Positions 12,788-23,911 of a stretch of 64,000 nucleotides of DNA are shown piece after piece. The notes beneath the pieces are model-generated. The model saw only the letters and a program-made list of their open reading frames with translations, searched no databases and had not been told where the DNA came from. A program made the position numbers and the translations under genes. Source of the DNA: Trifolium pratense (Eukaryota; Streptophyta; Magnoliopsida; Fabales; Fabaceae); NCBI RefSeq assembly GCF_020283565.1, contig NC_060064.1, positions 9,786,266 to 9,850,265 on the forward strand. The letters run 5' to 3'. Position 1 is the stretch's first letter; every line of letters begins with the position of its first letter.

Positions 12788-14146
12788 ATGGCTGCTGCGA
12801 GAACGAATGCTCAGATTGCGGAGGCTTTGGCCGCACTCACCAACATAGTGGTTAGAGATCATCAACCTGGAAGAGAGGTAGAGATGAGGTTGGAAAGGTT
12901 CATGAAGCAGAAACCGCCAACATTTACCGGAGGTTACAACCCGGATGGAGCTCACAAGTGGCTGGAGGAACTTGAAATAATTTTTGAAGCAATGGATTGT
13001 TCCGAGGAAGGGAAGACAACCCTTGGAACATATGTGTTGCGCGAGGAAGCGAACGTGTGGTGGAAGAATGCCAAGTTGAGGCTAGGACCCGGTGGTATGG
13101 CTATACCATGGGCAATGTTTAAAAGAGAATTTTTGGTTAAGTATTTTCCTGTTGATGTGAAGAATAAGAAAGTGGTGGAATTCATGGAGTTGAAACAGGG
13201 GAATATGACGGTAGCTGACTATGCCGTCAAGTTTGAGACTTTGTGTGCGTTTAGTCCGCATTACAACACTTTGGAAGCGGAGGACGACAAGTGTGTGAAG
13301 TTTGAAAGTGGTCTACGTCCAGACATTAAGCATATGATTGGATTTTCGCAGATAAGGGATTTTGCAACCCTTGTGAACAAGAGTAGGATTTGTGATGAAG
13401 ATGGTAGGGCAAAGGTGAACTACTATAAAGCTGTGAACGACCGAAAAGGGAAAGGGCAAGAGCGCGGAAAACCCTATGATAACCGCGGTAGGGGTAATAC
13501 AAGTGGTGGTAGGAAGCCGGTGAATGGAAGTTGTTACAAATGTGGAGAGCGGGGTCATATGTCGTATGATTGCCAGAAGAAATTGGACAAGTGTTTGAAT
13601 TGTGGGAAGTTAGGCCACAAAACTGAAGTGTGTAGGACAAGAGTGTTTTGTTTCAACTGTGGTGAGGAGGGCCACAAGAGTATAATCTGCAAGAAGCCCA
13701 AGAAGGTGATGGGCAAGGTGTTTGCTTTGAGTGGAGAGGATGCTAGCCTTGAGGACAATCTCATTAGAGGTACGTGTTTCATCTATGACACTCCTTTAAT
13801 TGCGATTATAGATACGGGAGCGACGCATTCTTTTATTTCTTTGGATTGTGCGAAGCGTCTTAGTATTCCTTTAACGGATATGATGGGTAGGATGGAAATA
13901 GAAACTCCTGCTAATGGTTCAGTGATTACCCGACAAGTATGTCGTAATTGCCCCGTAACCATTTTTGATAAGCACTTTGGTATGGATTTAGTGTGTATTC
14001 CACTTAGTGGTATGGATGTAATTTTTGGTATGAATTGGTTAATCTTCAACCGGATTCATATCAACTGTCGTGAGAAGGCCGTTGTTTTTCCGAAGCCGGA
14101 GGAGAACCTGCATTTGATGAGCGGAAGGAAGTATCGGAAGCGTTGA
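12788..14146 (+). CDS. Tekay Gag-protease
   Basis: 452 codons from the first ATG after the primer site (12788). The N-terminal half is a retrotransposon Gag capsid domain ([17 protein letters not shown], then a WW motif and a [10 protein letters not shown] motif). Three consecutive CCHC zinc knuckles follow at about residues 250-305 ([42 protein letters not shown]). An aspartic protease comes next, with active site [10 protein letters not shown] near residue 343 and FGMNWL near 420. Gag packages the RNA and the protease processes the polyprotein. The frame ends at TGA 14144-14146, and pol continues in the -1 frame. Confidence 0.9.
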   Translation: MAAARTNAQIAEALAALTNIVVRDHQPGREVEMRLERFMKQKPPTFTGGYNPDGAHKWLEELEIIFEAMDCSEEGKTTLGTYVLREEANVWWKNAKLRLGPGGMAIPWAMFKREFLVKYFPVDVKNKKVVEFMELKQGNMTVADYAVKFETLCAFSPHYNTLEAEDDKCVKFESGLRPDIKHMIGFSQIRDFATLVNKSRICDEDGRAKVNYYKAVNDRKGKGQERGKPYDNRGRGNTSGGRKPVNGSCYKCGERGHMSYDCQKKLDKCLNCGKLGHKTEVCRTRVFCFNCGEEGHKSIICKKPKKVMGKVFALSGEDASLEDNLIRGTCFIYDTPLIAIIDTGATHSFISLDCAKRLSIPLTDMMGRMEIETPANGSVITRQVCRNCPVTIFDKHFGMDLVCIPLSGMDVIFGMNWLIFNRIHINCREKAVVFPKPEENLHLMSGRKYRKR

Positions 14147-17100
14147 AAGAACATGCCGAGATGTTCATGATGTTTGCATCATTGAAACTCGAAGGAGGAG
14201 TTAAGATAGAAGAGTTACCGATCGTTTGTGAATTCCCAGATGTGTTTCCGGATGACATATCTGACGTGCCTCCAAAGCGAGAGGTAGAGTTTTCTATCGA
14301 CCTAGTACCTGGAACTAGTCCGATATCGATGGCGCCGTATCGAATGTCAGCGTCAGAGTTGAATGAGTTGAAGAAGCAACTTGAAGAGCTGCTTGAGAAG
14401 AGGTTTGTTCGACCGAGTGTTTCGCCATGGGGAGCGCCGGTATTGCTTGTGAAGAAGAAAGATGGAAGCATGAGATTATGTATAGACTATCGTCAGTTGA
14501 ACAAAGTGACGATCAAGAATAAATATCCACTTCCGAGGATAGATGATTTGATGGATCAACTAGTTGGAGCTTGTGTGTTTAGTAAGATCGATTTGAGATC
14601 TGGATACCATCAAATTAGAGTGAAGACGGAAGACATACCTAAGACTGCATTTAGGACGAGGTATGGGCACTACGAGTATTCAGTTATGCCGTTTGGTGTG
14701 ACCAATGCACCTGGAGTTTTCATGGAGTATATGAACCGAATTTTCCATTCATTTTTGGATAGATTCGTGGTGGTGTTCATCGACGACATTTTGATTTACT
14801 CAAAATCCGAGGAAGAGCACGAAGAGCACTTGAGGATTGCTTTGCAAGTCTTGAAGGAGAAGAAGTTGTATGCCAAGTTGTCGAAGTGTGAATTTTGGAT
14901 GAAAGAGGTGAGTTTCCTAGGGCATATAATTTCAAGTGGAGGAATCGCGGTAGATCCTGCGAAGGTTGACGCTGTGTCACAGTGGGGAACGCCGGAATCT
15001 GTTTCAGAGATTAGAAGTTTCCTTGGTTTGGCCGGTTATTATAGAAGATTCATCGAAGGTTTTTCGAAGTTGGCTTTGCCGTTAACCAAGTTGACGAGGA
15101 AAGATCAAGCGTTTGTTTGGGATGGTATTTGTGAGAAGAGTTTCCAAGAGCTCAAGAGAAGATTGACTACTGCACCCGTGTTGATTTTACCTGATGCCAA
15201 AGAGTCGTTCGTCGTGTATTGCGATGCTTCGAAGTTAGGACTTGGTGGAGTGCTTATGCAAGGGGGTAATGTGGTAGCATATGCTTCAAGGCAACTGAAG
15301 GTTCACGAGAGGAACTATCCAACGCATGATTTGGAGTTAGCCGCAGTGGTGTTTGCTTTGAAAGTGTGGAGACACTACTTGTATGGATCGAGGTTTGAAG
15401 TGTTTAGTGATCACAAGAGTCTGAAATACTTATTCGACCAGAGGGAGTTGAATATGAGGCAACGAAGATGGCTCGAATTCTTAAAGGACTACGATTTTGA
15501 ATTGAGTTATCACCCCGGAAAAGCCAATGTGGTGGCCGATGCATTAAGTAGGAAAACTTTGCATATGTCATCATTGATGGTGAAAGAGTTGGAGTTGATT
15601 GAAGAATTCCGAGACTTGAGTCTTGTGTGTGAGGTTACTTCTTCAAGTGTGAAGCTTGGGATGTTAAGATTGACGAATCCTTTTCTTGAAGATATTAAAG
15701 AACGTCAGAAATCGGATAAGAAATTGATGGAGAAGATGGTACTCATCAATGAAGGTAAGGAGACCAATATCAAGATTGACGAAGGTGGAGTCATGAGATT
15801 TCACGGAAGAGTTTGTGTACCGGATGTACCCGAATTGAAAAGAATGATCATGGAAGAAGGTCACAGAAGTGGTTTGAGTATTCATCCTGGAGTAACCAAG
15901 ATGTATCAGGATTTGAGGAAGTTATTTTGGTGGCCGGGAATGAAGAGGCAAATTTCTGAATTTGTTTATTCCTGCTTAACTTGTCAGAAATCGAAAATTG
16001 AACATCAGAAGCCGTTTGGTTTGTTGCAACCAATGTTTATACCCGAATGGAAATGGGATAGCATTGCAATGGATTTTGTGGGAGGTTTACCGAAGACCAA
16101 GAAAAGTAACGAGGTGATTTGGGTAGTGGTAGATCGTCTGACGAAGTGTGCTCACTTCATTGCTATCAGGAAAGGTACTTTGGTGCCTAAGTTGGCCGAG
16201 ATTTATGTGGAGCAGATTGTGAAGCTACATGGTATTCCAACAAGTATTATTTCGGATAGAGATCCGAGATTTACTTCCAGATTTTGGGAAAGCTTGCAAG
16301 AAGCTTTAGGAACGAAGTTGAGGTTGAGTTCAGCTTATCATCCTCAGACAGATGGTCAGTCGGAGAGGACGATACAATCCTTAGAGGATTTGTTGAGGGC
16401 TTGTGTTTTGGAGCAAAACGTGAATTGGGATTCTTGTTTGCCATTGGTAGAGTTTACATACAACAACAGTTACCATTCTAGTATCGGAATGGCACCGTTT
16501 GAGGCTTTGTATGGGAGAAGGTGTAGGACACCTCTGTGTTGGTATGAAACTGGAGAAGGTGCAATTCTTGGACCAGAGATTGTACAAGAAACAACAGAGA
16601 AGATTCGGATGATTCGCGAGAAGATGAAAGTGTCTCAGAGTCGACAGAAGAGTTACCATGATAAGAGGAGGAAGGACATTGAATTCCAAGAAGGGGATCA
16701 TGTATTCCTACGAGTTACATCGACTACTGGAGTAGGACGTGCGTTGAAGTCAAGGAAGTTGACATCGAGGTTTATTGGACCGTTTGAGATTTTGAAGCGA
16801 GTTGGGAAAGTCGCGTATAGGATTGCATTACCGCCATCGTTGGCGAATTTGCACGATGTTTTCCATGTATCACAGTTGCGCAAGTATGTGTCTGATCCGA
16901 CACACGTGATTGAATCGGACGATGTTCAAGTGAGGGATGACTTGACCATCGAGACTGTGCCTTTGAGAATCGAAGGAAGAGAAGTGAAGAGGTTGAGAAA
17001 CAAAGAGATTGCATCCGTGAAAGTCGTGTGGGGAGGACCGGCTGGTGAGAATGCGACGTGGGAGTTGGAAAGCAAGATGAGAGATTCTTATCCCGATCTG

Positions 17101-17151
17101 TTTCTAGGTAATTTCGAGGGCGAAATTCTTTTAAGGGGGGTAGGATTGTAA
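14143..17151 (+). CDS. Tekay Pol: reverse transcriptase, RNase H, integrase, chromodomain
   Basis: About 1000 codons in the -1 frame relative to gag. The frame is open from 14074, so about 70 bases overlap gag, and no convincing own ATG precedes the [13 protein letters not shown], then FIDDILIYS near residue 212. RNase [12 protein letters not shown] near 358 and SDHKSLKYL near 422. Integrase: zinc-binding HHCC near 575-615, then MDFVGG near 643, SDRDPRF near 705 and SERTIQ near 740, the DDE core. The C-terminus (about 945-985) reads as a chromodomain ([18 protein letters not shown]). In other chromoviruses this directs integration to modified histones. The stop codon TAA at 17149-17151 lies inside the first bases of the 3' LTR. 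Confidence 0.92.
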   Translation: MKEHAEMFMMFASLKLEGGVKIEELPIVCEFPDVFPDDISDVPPKREVEFSIDLVPGTSPISMAPYRMSASELNELKKQLEELLEKRFVRPSVSPWGAPVLLVKKKDGSMRLCIDYRQLNKVTIKNKYPLPRIDDLMDQLVGACVFSKIDLRSGYHQIRVKTEDIPKTAFRTRYGHYEYSVMPFGVTNAPGVFMEYMNRIFHSFLDRFVVVFIDDILIYSKSEEEHEEHLRIALQVLKEKKLYAKLSKCEFWMKEVSFLGHIISSGGIAVDPAKVDAVSQWGTPESVSEIRSFLGLAGYYRRFIEGFSKLALPLTKLTRKDQAFVWDGICEKSFQELKRRLTTAPVLILPDAKESFVVYCDASKLGLGGVLMQGGNVVAYASRQLKVHERNYPTHDLELAAVVFALKVWRHYLYGSRFEVFSDHKSLKYLFDQRELNMRQRRWLEFLKDYDFELSYHPGKANVVADALSRKTLHMSSLMVKELELIEEFRDLSLVCEVTSSSVKLGMLRLTNPFLEDIKERQKSDKKLMEKMVLINEGKETNIKIDEGGVMRFHGRVCVPDVPELKRMIMEEGHRSGLSIHPGVTKMYQDLRKLFWWPGMKRQISEFVYSCLTCQKSKIEHQKPFGLLQPMFIPEWKWDSIAMDFVGGLPKTKKSNEVIWVVVDRLTKCAHFIAIRKGTLVPKLAEIYVEQIVKLHGIPTSIISDRDPRFTSRFWESLQEALGTKLRLSSAYHPQTDGQSERTIQSLEDLLRACVLEQNVNWDSCLPLVEFTYNNSYHSSIGMAPFEALYGRRCRTPLCWYETGEGAILGPEIVQETTEKIRMIREKMKVSQSRQKSYHDKRRKDIEFQEGDHVFLRVTSTTGVGRALKSRKLTSRFIGPFEILKRVGKVAYRIALPPSLANLHDVFHVSQLRKYVSDPTHVIESDDVQVRDDLTIETVPLRIEGREVKRLRNKEIASVKVVWGGPAGENATWELESKMRDSYPDLFLGNFEGEILLRGVGL
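17131..17146 (+). other. polypurine tract, Tekay element
   Basis: TTAAGGGGGGTAGGAT directly before the 3' LTR. It is the expected plus-strand primer and overlaps the end of the pol frame. Confidence 0.85.
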
Positions 17152-19417
17152 CGACCCATTTTTCGTATTCGTATATTTTAATAAATGTATTTTTATTTAT
17201 TAAATGGCTTTTATTATTTTAGTGGGCGACGAATAATTATTTAGCCGAACGTAAGTTATTAGACGCGAGAACCATTGTTTTGGGCTTATGGGCGTGAGAG
17301 GTAATGGGCCTAAGCCAATTGGGCTTGGTTCATGACCATGGGAAGTAGTATAAGTAGCAAGTCAAACATATGAATAGTATTACAATTCATTTCTTTGAGT
17401 TTTGAGTGAGTAGAGCAAGAGCAAAACCATAGAGCTAAGCTAGGGTTTGATCAAGAGAGAAAGCTTGAGCAAGAGAAGGCTTGGATCATCATCTTTGCTT
17501 AAGGTAAGAGATTAGAATTCATGATTCTTGAGTGGCAAGGAGAGGGGAGATTGTCTATGTCTCCGTTCCCGAACTCTCCCACTCAATTTCTTTTAGACTT
17601 TTGATTTAAGCTTATGTATGTGAGTGTGATGTTCTTCATCATCACTTTGTATGTGTTAATCACTAGCTTGATTCCATGACAAATATGTATGTGTTTGGAT
17701 CATTTTTGTTAAGTTTATGAAAGTTACTTAAAACCCAAGAAATTGGCTTGATTTTGATTGTTAGAGGTATTTGGATGTTTGGAAGGGATGATTAATGTTC
17801 CTTGATACCATATATGTTTGAAATGGCTGTTTATATGAATTTATAACATGTTTGGATGAATTTTTGAGTTGATTTGAGGTTAAACCGCCTTAGATAACTC
17901 AAGAACAGATATTTCTGGTGTAGTTCGCTACGGATTCGCTACGGATTCGCTTAGCGAATAAGTTCGCTACGGATTCGCTACGGATTCGCTTAGCGAATAA
18001 GTTCGCTACGGGTTCGCTATCTGTTCGCCATGTACCTGTAACCCTCTGATGTAGTTCGCTACCTGTTCGCTACAGCGAACGTGTTCGCTACGTGTTCGCT
18101 ACGTGTTCGCTACGTGTTCGCTACGGGTTCGCTACGGATTCGCTCAGCGAATAGCACTGTGACAGCAACTTTTTGATAATTGTTTTAAGTGCAATTAGGC
18201 ACTTGTAACATGGTTTAAGGGTATCCTTACATGTTTGTTGATACATGTTGATGTTGTTAATGCTTATTGTTAATCGTTATATGATTGATAAACGTGTATG
18301 CAATAAGTTGTAGCTTAATGTGAGCAATGTTATGTTTTGGCATTAATTTGCAATGTTAAGTGAATGTGTTAGGATTGTGTTCCCGCATTCATAAAAGAGT
18401 AGCTTCGAGCTAGAGAAATATCATATTGATGATATGTGTAAACATACATGCATTCATGTATATATATGTTGAATTGGAAACTAGGGTTCCAATAGATTTA
18501 AATGGATTTTTGAGTCCATAAGGAAGCCGAGGATCGGATTAGATGAATCCATAAGATCTAGAGCTGCTATCCAGCAGGATATAAAACTGTTTAACTTATC
18601 CATGAGGGATATGAAGGTTTGGTAAGTTCCGAACAATCCGGCAAGATGTAAAACTGTTTAACTTATCCATGAGGGGTAAAAGGCAATTGGTACCACATGC
18701 ATTAGTCGTGTCTAGGGATGGCATGACATAGAATGATTGGCATTAGATACATTAGGGTAAATGCGCATATATTTGATAAATGGTATGTGACATTATCTGG
18801 TTGAACTGTGCTAAACTTTATTAATTGATAACTGTTTGGTGCGATGTTTTGACGTGAGTTAGAATATGTATGATGTAGTTCGAAAGTGTAAGACCTTTCT
18901 TATACTCGTATGATATGCGATTATGTTTTCTAACTCTCTGCTTTGTGTTATTTGCTGGACCTTTGGGGGTTCAGATATTCAGGCTGAGGATTGTGCCGAC
19001 GTTTAGACTGCTGTTCTAGCGTGGTGTTGAAGTACCTTTTGGTGAGGAGACTTAGCATAGATTACTCCTCTTAGTACTAGCTTTTGACTAGAGTTTGTAA
19101 ATAGTAAATGCTCTGGTAATGTAACATCGAGTCAGGGATTTCGCTTGGCTTTCATCGTATATCGGTGTTACCTTTTTTGATATGCTAGTTCTTGTATAAG
19201 TGACATCCTTAGGGATGAATATGGCTTATGTATATATATATATGTACATATATGCATGCTTGGTTTGATTTGAATCCGCTGTTGCTTTTCATGTTAAATT
19301 TCATGACACTCTGTGTGTATGGTTGTGTTTTAATTACTGCGTGGCACTCTGCCTTTACACTTGTTAAAAAGTTTTTAAAATTACGTTTTTAAGGGTAGTA
19401 TGGGTTAGGGTGTTACA
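17147..19417 (+). repeat. 3' LTR of the Tekay element
   Basis: 2271 bp. By eye it is identical to the 5' LTR except for one 2-bp microsatellite length change and one C/T substitution. It carries the second copy of the TTCGCTAC minisatellite at 17924-18152. Confidence 0.95.
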
Positions 19418-19422
19418 GCCCA

Positions 19423-20961
19423 CATGCTGACACTGCCACTGGGTCGTTTGACAGTGGATCTAATACTGAAGCTTCCACTGAAGAGGAAGTAAACAAAGAA
19501 AGTACTCCTGAACATGTGGATGATTCTGAGCCAGAGAATGAAGCTGGTGAGGATTCTGAGAAAACCACAAATGAAGAACAGAACATAGTGGATGTTGATG
19601 AAGTCCCCTCTGAAGAAGATCTGCAACCACCTACTCAGAAAGGAATTGGGAGAAGACTGAGAAGCAGGACTACTACACCTGCACCTGCTGTTACCACTAC
19701 CCCTGTTGTCACCAAGAAAACAAAGGACACTACTCTGAAGCCTGTCAAGTATGGTCCTAAGAAAAGTTGGAGCAAGTCTATACCTCCTCCTGAGAAGAAA
19801 AAGGGTGTGCTGAAAAGGAAGAGTGCACCATCAAGTGACTCTGATTTTGAAGCTGAAAAGGATGACTCAAGCATCAAGCCTCCTGCTAAGAAGGCTATGT
19901 CTGCTAAGAAGGCCATGCCTCAAGCTGCTGCTCCTGACACTGAAGACTTCCCTTGTGACAATGTTTCATTTCATCTTCCATCTTATGCTCAACGATGGGG
20001 AATAATATGCAGAAGAAGATTGGCTTTAGAGAGGGAACTAGGCAAGGATATTCTAGAGTGTGAAGAGATTGTGAGCTTGATCAATGATGTTGGATTGATC
20101 AAAACTGTGTGGGGCTTAGGCTCTTGCTATGAGAAGCTGGTTAGGGAGTTTGTTGTCAACATTCCTATAGGTTGTGACAATCCCTTGGACAAAGAATTTC
20201 AGAAGGTATATGTTCGAGGAAAATGTGTGACATTCTCTCCAAGTGTGATCAATAAGGTGCTGGGTAATGCTGATGATCCTCATCCTGACATAGAGGTATC
20301 TGACAATGTGGTCTGCAAGACTATCACAGCTGAAAAAGTGAAAACCTGGCCAAAGAAGGAGAAGGTACCTGCAGTCAAGCTGACCCAAAAGTATGCCATT
20401 TTGAATCGTATAACATCTGTCAACTGGGTTCCTACTACACATGCTTCTGATATTGCTACAAATCTGGGTAAGCTCATTTATATGATTGGTACTGGTACTA
20501 AATTTAATGCTGGTCAATATATCTTCAATCAAGTTGTGCAGCATGCTAAGACTTCTGTCACCAAGCAACCCATTGCATTTCCAACTCTGATCTGTGACAT
20601 CATCTTGTCCCAACATCCTAATATAAGGCATGAGGGTGAGACTGCTAAGAAAAGGGCAACTCCTCTGGCCATTCATCAGAAGCTGTACAGTAAACAGCAT
20701 GCTCCAGATATTGTTGGACCATCAAATGCTGCTGCTGACACTCCTATGACAAGGAAGGAGATGATTGCTATGCTGGAAGCAAACTGTAAGGAGCTAGATG
20801 AAAAGAAGTTGCAGTTTGAAAGGATGATACATGCTCTCAGGGTTGAAGAGGCTGCAGCTCAAGCAGCTGATGCAGGTGATGATGGTACTAGTGGTGAAGA
20901 AGAAGCTGACTCAGATGCTGAAGGAGAAGAAAGTGATTCCTCCCCAAGTGCTTCTGTGTAA
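19423..20961 (+). pseudogene. second ORF of SIRE copy A, 3' part with conserved C-terminal domain
   Basis: This continues the ORF that starts at 9723, for about 735 codons in all once the Tekay insert is discounted. An acidic, then proline/lysine-rich linker (RRLRSRTTTP, KKPIPPPEKK-like) leads to a globular region. That region starts near 19951 (FHLPSYAQRWG) and includes YEKLVREFVVNIP, VRGKCVTFSPSVINKVLG and NWVPTTHASDIATNLGKLIY. From memory it resembles the family named 'putative plant transposon protein' (PF20167) rather than a viral envelope. A coiled stretch (ELDEKKLQFERMI) and an acidic serine tail end at TAA 20959-20961. Copy B lacks this C-terminal third. The function is unknown. Confidence 0.75.
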
Positions 20962-21483
20962 TTCTGATGTTTCTTTAGTGTTTGTCTGGATTTTTGTTTT
21001 GAATGTCTGTGGGCTGAGCCCTGAATTTAGCACCTAGTGTGCATGATTTGTAATATTTTGTCTGCACTTTCTGTTTTGCTACTATCCGCACTGCTTTTGG
21101 ATATTTTTTTATGCAGTTCCCATTTTGTCTATTTTGTGGCTAAAAAGGGGGAGTAGTTATTATGCCATAATAGATGCTGAGCTATGATGTGCCATCAGAT
21201 GCTGGATCATCTGAATAATCCTATGCATGTATTAAGGGGGAGTAAGATGAACTTGGTGCTCGCTTCTAATATTGAGGGGGAGCAATATTTTTCTGCTAAG
21301 CACACAATGTGCTACTGCATGTTGAAGCATCATCTGTTCCTGAGAACTTATTCTTGAGGGAATTTATTTTTCCCCAGTGTTTCTTTTATGAGAATCTTAT
21401 ACTCTCTATTGGCAAATTCCTGTGAGGCTACTTGTGCTTGTCATTCCGTTGTTGCATGCCTCTGAAGTTCTAATCTGATACAT
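20962..21483 (+). other. non-coding 3' internal region of SIRE copy A with polypurine tracts
   Basis: No ORF. Three GGGGGAG tracts are present (about 21142-21154, 21233-21243 and 21273-21282). The true tract beside the LTR, visible in copy B as AAAGGGGGAGAT, has been deleted here with the start of the LTR. Confidence 0.6.
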
Positions 21484-22375
21484 TACCACATCCAGTAGGC
21501 CGAGCCTGTGTATGTTGAGATCTCGCGTCTAAATTCTAAATATGGAATCCATAATAAATATGCGTATGTGATAAGGAGCGGCATCATGAATAATTAATAA
21601 TGGATCTCGTGACCCAGTTTTGTTTACCAATCAGATCTTCCAGCTAAGGAAACAAAACATTTTAATTGAAGATTATTCCATGAAGGAACCTTTAATCATG
21701 CTGTGCTATTGAAGCCTAATTGAAGACCTATCCTGTGCTAGTGTAGGTTATTTAAAGGATGTTGACACTATTGTTCAGATCACTGAAACTAGATTTGAGT
21801 CTTACAAAGCGTGAGTTTAGGTTTTAGTATTGTGTCTATTGTGTTCTAAGTCTTGTGTTGATTTTCCACTAGACTAGGAACTGTGTGTCTGTGCATTGTA
21901 ATATCTCTGGAGCTTCTAAGCAAGGAGATAGTGTGTGTATACCATTCCAAAGCTTTTAAGCACGGAAGTGGTGTGAGTGTTTTATGAAGTGTGTCTTCAC
22001 CTATTAAATCTAGAAGTGTACGATCACAGTGGCTGTGGTCAAGAGGAGGTGAGCGGAGGTTCTCATACCTAGGTGTGTCTTAGGTAGAATATAGCACGGG
22101 TGGTGATTAGGTGAGGAGTCATAAACGGGAAGTTTATTGAGGGCTTCAAACTAATACTATCATAGTGGATTCACTCCTGGATTGGTATCCCCCAGAGTAG
22201 GCTTATGCTGAACTGGGTTAACAAATTACTGTGTTAATTTACTTTCAGTTTGTTTAGTTTATTATTCCTTTTGTATGCGCGGTTGGATGTTGGATCATAG
22301 ATTCACGCATTAAAAGTGTATTATAGTGGTGAAGCTTTGAGTACAACATCTTAACACTAGTGTGCCAGAATTTCA
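21484..22375 (+). repeat. 3' LTR of SIRE copy A, 5'-truncated
   Basis: 892 bp corresponding to 3659-4550 of the 5' LTR. The first 119 bases are missing. The break joins '...ctgataca' of the internal region to 'taccacatccag' of the LTR with about 2 bp of shared sequence. The outer end and target duplication are intact, so the deletion came after integration. Confidence 0.88.
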
Positions 22376-22380
22376 GTTTC

Positions 22381-22560
22381 TTATGCGATATCCACTAGGT
22401 CATTAGATTTTATTCTAACGTGATCAATATTAAAATAACTAAAACCAAACAATCAAAAGAGTTTCAAGTAGAAATAACTGAATTCATATAATATAAATAA
22501 AATAAATATTACAACCAAGCATTCGTAAGGGAGTTTATCGACTCCACCTAACCTAGGAAA
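22381..22560 (-). repeat. continuation of the old LTR fragment from 3539
   Basis: AT-rich sequence that was contiguous with 2907-3539 before SIRE copy A inserted. It ends near 'cctaacctagg'. No coding content. Confidence 0.35.
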
Positions 22561-23911
22561 AATAAATTATTGATTGTTCATCATTTTTATTTAATTTTTC
22601 AATCAGTTTTAGACTTTATTTTAATTATAATTTTCTTAGTTTATTCCAATTTTAATCACTTTTGTGTAGAAATTTAGTTCATCCAATAACTAGAGAAAAT
22701 AGTTTGATTTGTGTTGATTTTTCCCTAACCAAACAATTCTTGGAGTATTATTATATTTTTGTGTGTTATCAGGTGCACTCTTAGTATTTGAAGTGAAATA
22801 GTGTCCAAGGAGTTTCGGGAAGTCAACTATGAGAGTTAGTGATTCAAGTAAGAAGTTTGGAAAAAATTAATCAAATCAGCCACTGACTTGTCACTCCCAG
22901 GCGCCACTCTGCCACGCCTAGGCGCAGTTCTGCTCACTTCAACATGGTTCAACACTGACTTATCACGCCCAGGCGCCACTCTGCCACGCCCAGGCGTAGC
23001 TCTGATTTTCACTTGCCACGTCAGCCACGCCCAGGCGCAGCTCTGCTACACCCAGGCGCAGATCCTGCGTTTTTGAAGTCTATATAAGCCCAAAAGTCAT
23101 ATTTTATTAGGGTTCAGAGATTTTTACATAGAATTGAGAGAAACACTTTGCTAGGGTTGAGAGGAGCCGCCGTTCAACAACAATCATTGGAGTTGAAGCT
23201 TCTCAACATCAATCTTATGTGTAATTCTTTCACTTTTCTTGATTCTTTGTAATTCTTCATGAGTAACTAAATCCTCTATTGTTAGGGATGAGTTGAATTT
23301 GGATGAAAACTCTATGTTATGATTTGATACTATCTATTTGAATGAATTTAAGTATGTTGTTTATGTAATCTCCGTTCTTAATGCTTTTTATTACTTGATC
23401 ACTTTTAAATTGATTTACGATTCACGATTTGAAACGAGAGTGGAATTTGTGAATGCTTGAGATTACATATTCTTGCCTTTGTAGTCTAGAGATGGATGCA
23501 AACCCTTGAAATCATTATAATTTCTGATATTCATATGCTTATTCTTAATTTTAAATTCACTAAGAGATTAGGGGTTATCTTAAGAATAAAGGTTTAATCA
23601 CTAAGAGATTAGAATTAAACAATCTAGGAAATTGGTAACAACATCTTGAATGAATTCAATATTAGGATCAAATTAATAATATAGAGTTAGAACCCAAAGG
23701 ATACTCATCCCTGACATTTTTATTATTATCAAATACAAAGTAATTTTCATTGTTATTATTATTATTGCTATTGCAACCAATCAAATTGAAACATTTTGTT
23801 CAATTAAGTTCAAAAAATACAGTTCGACAGTATAACGCAGTCCTTGAGTTCGACACTCGGTCTTACCGTTTTAAATATATTACTTGCACGATTTCGTACA
23901 CTTGCGAAAAT
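22561..23911 (+). repeat. LTR of a Ty3-gypsy-type element (fragment or solo)
   Basis: GC-rich direct repeats (22896-23060) and a TATA box (tatataag, about 23079-23086) are followed by a long AT-rich leader. The end is '...gttcgacactcgg...tacttgcacgatttcgtacacttgcgaaaattgtcatca', a layout familiar from Tat/Athila-type plant LTRs. No primer site follows the final CA, so it is not a 5' LTR with its own internal region. The left boundary is uncertain. Confidence 0.5.
22896..23060 (+). repeat. GC-rich direct repeats in LTR U3
   Basis: Six to seven copies of a word close to CACGCCCAGGCGC, some followed by CACTCTG or AGCTCTG, about 50-150 bases upstream of the TATA box. They could be enhancer-like or simply replication slippage. 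Confidence 0.6.

Larger units (their letters stand above)
10392..19417 (+). mobile_element. Ty3-gypsy chromovirus (Tekay/Del type), full length, very young
   Basis: 9026 bp flanked by a perfect GCCCA duplication (10387-10391 and 19418-19422). Long LTRs begin TGTAACG and end TGTTACA. An initiator-Met primer site, gag, pol and polypurine tract follow in order. RNase H precedes integrase and the C-terminus carries a chromodomain, which marks a chromovirus. The 2.3-kb LTRs fit the Tekay/Del clade. By eye the LTRs differ only by one TA unit in a microsatellite near 12480/19232 and one C/T near 12568/19322. The element inserted into the second ORF of SIRE copy A. Gag and pol are in different frames, which may be a mutation. 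Confidence 0.95.
3540..22375 (+). mobile_element. Ty1-copia SIRE/Maximus-type retrotransposon, copy A (non-autonomous, nested host)
   Basis: Terminal sequences TGTTGG...TTTCA are flanked by a perfect 5-bp target duplication GTTTC (3535-3539 and 22376-22380). The order is 5' LTR, initiator-Met primer site, gag-pol, second ORF, 3' LTR. The pol order (integrase before reverse transcriptase) marks Ty1-copia. The single gag-pol frame plus an extra downstream ORF and about 1-kb LTRs match the SIRE/Maximus lineage. Gag-pol carries a frameshift and three stops. The second ORF is split by a 9-kb Tekay element, and the 3' LTR has lost its first 119 bases together with the adjoining polypurine tract. 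It cannot be autonomous. Confidence 0.93.

Noticed and set aside
9723..20961. Calling the SIRE second ORF a viral envelope gene.
   Set aside because: No signal peptide, transmembrane anchor or fusion motif was visible, and the conserved region resembles a plant transposon-protein domain.
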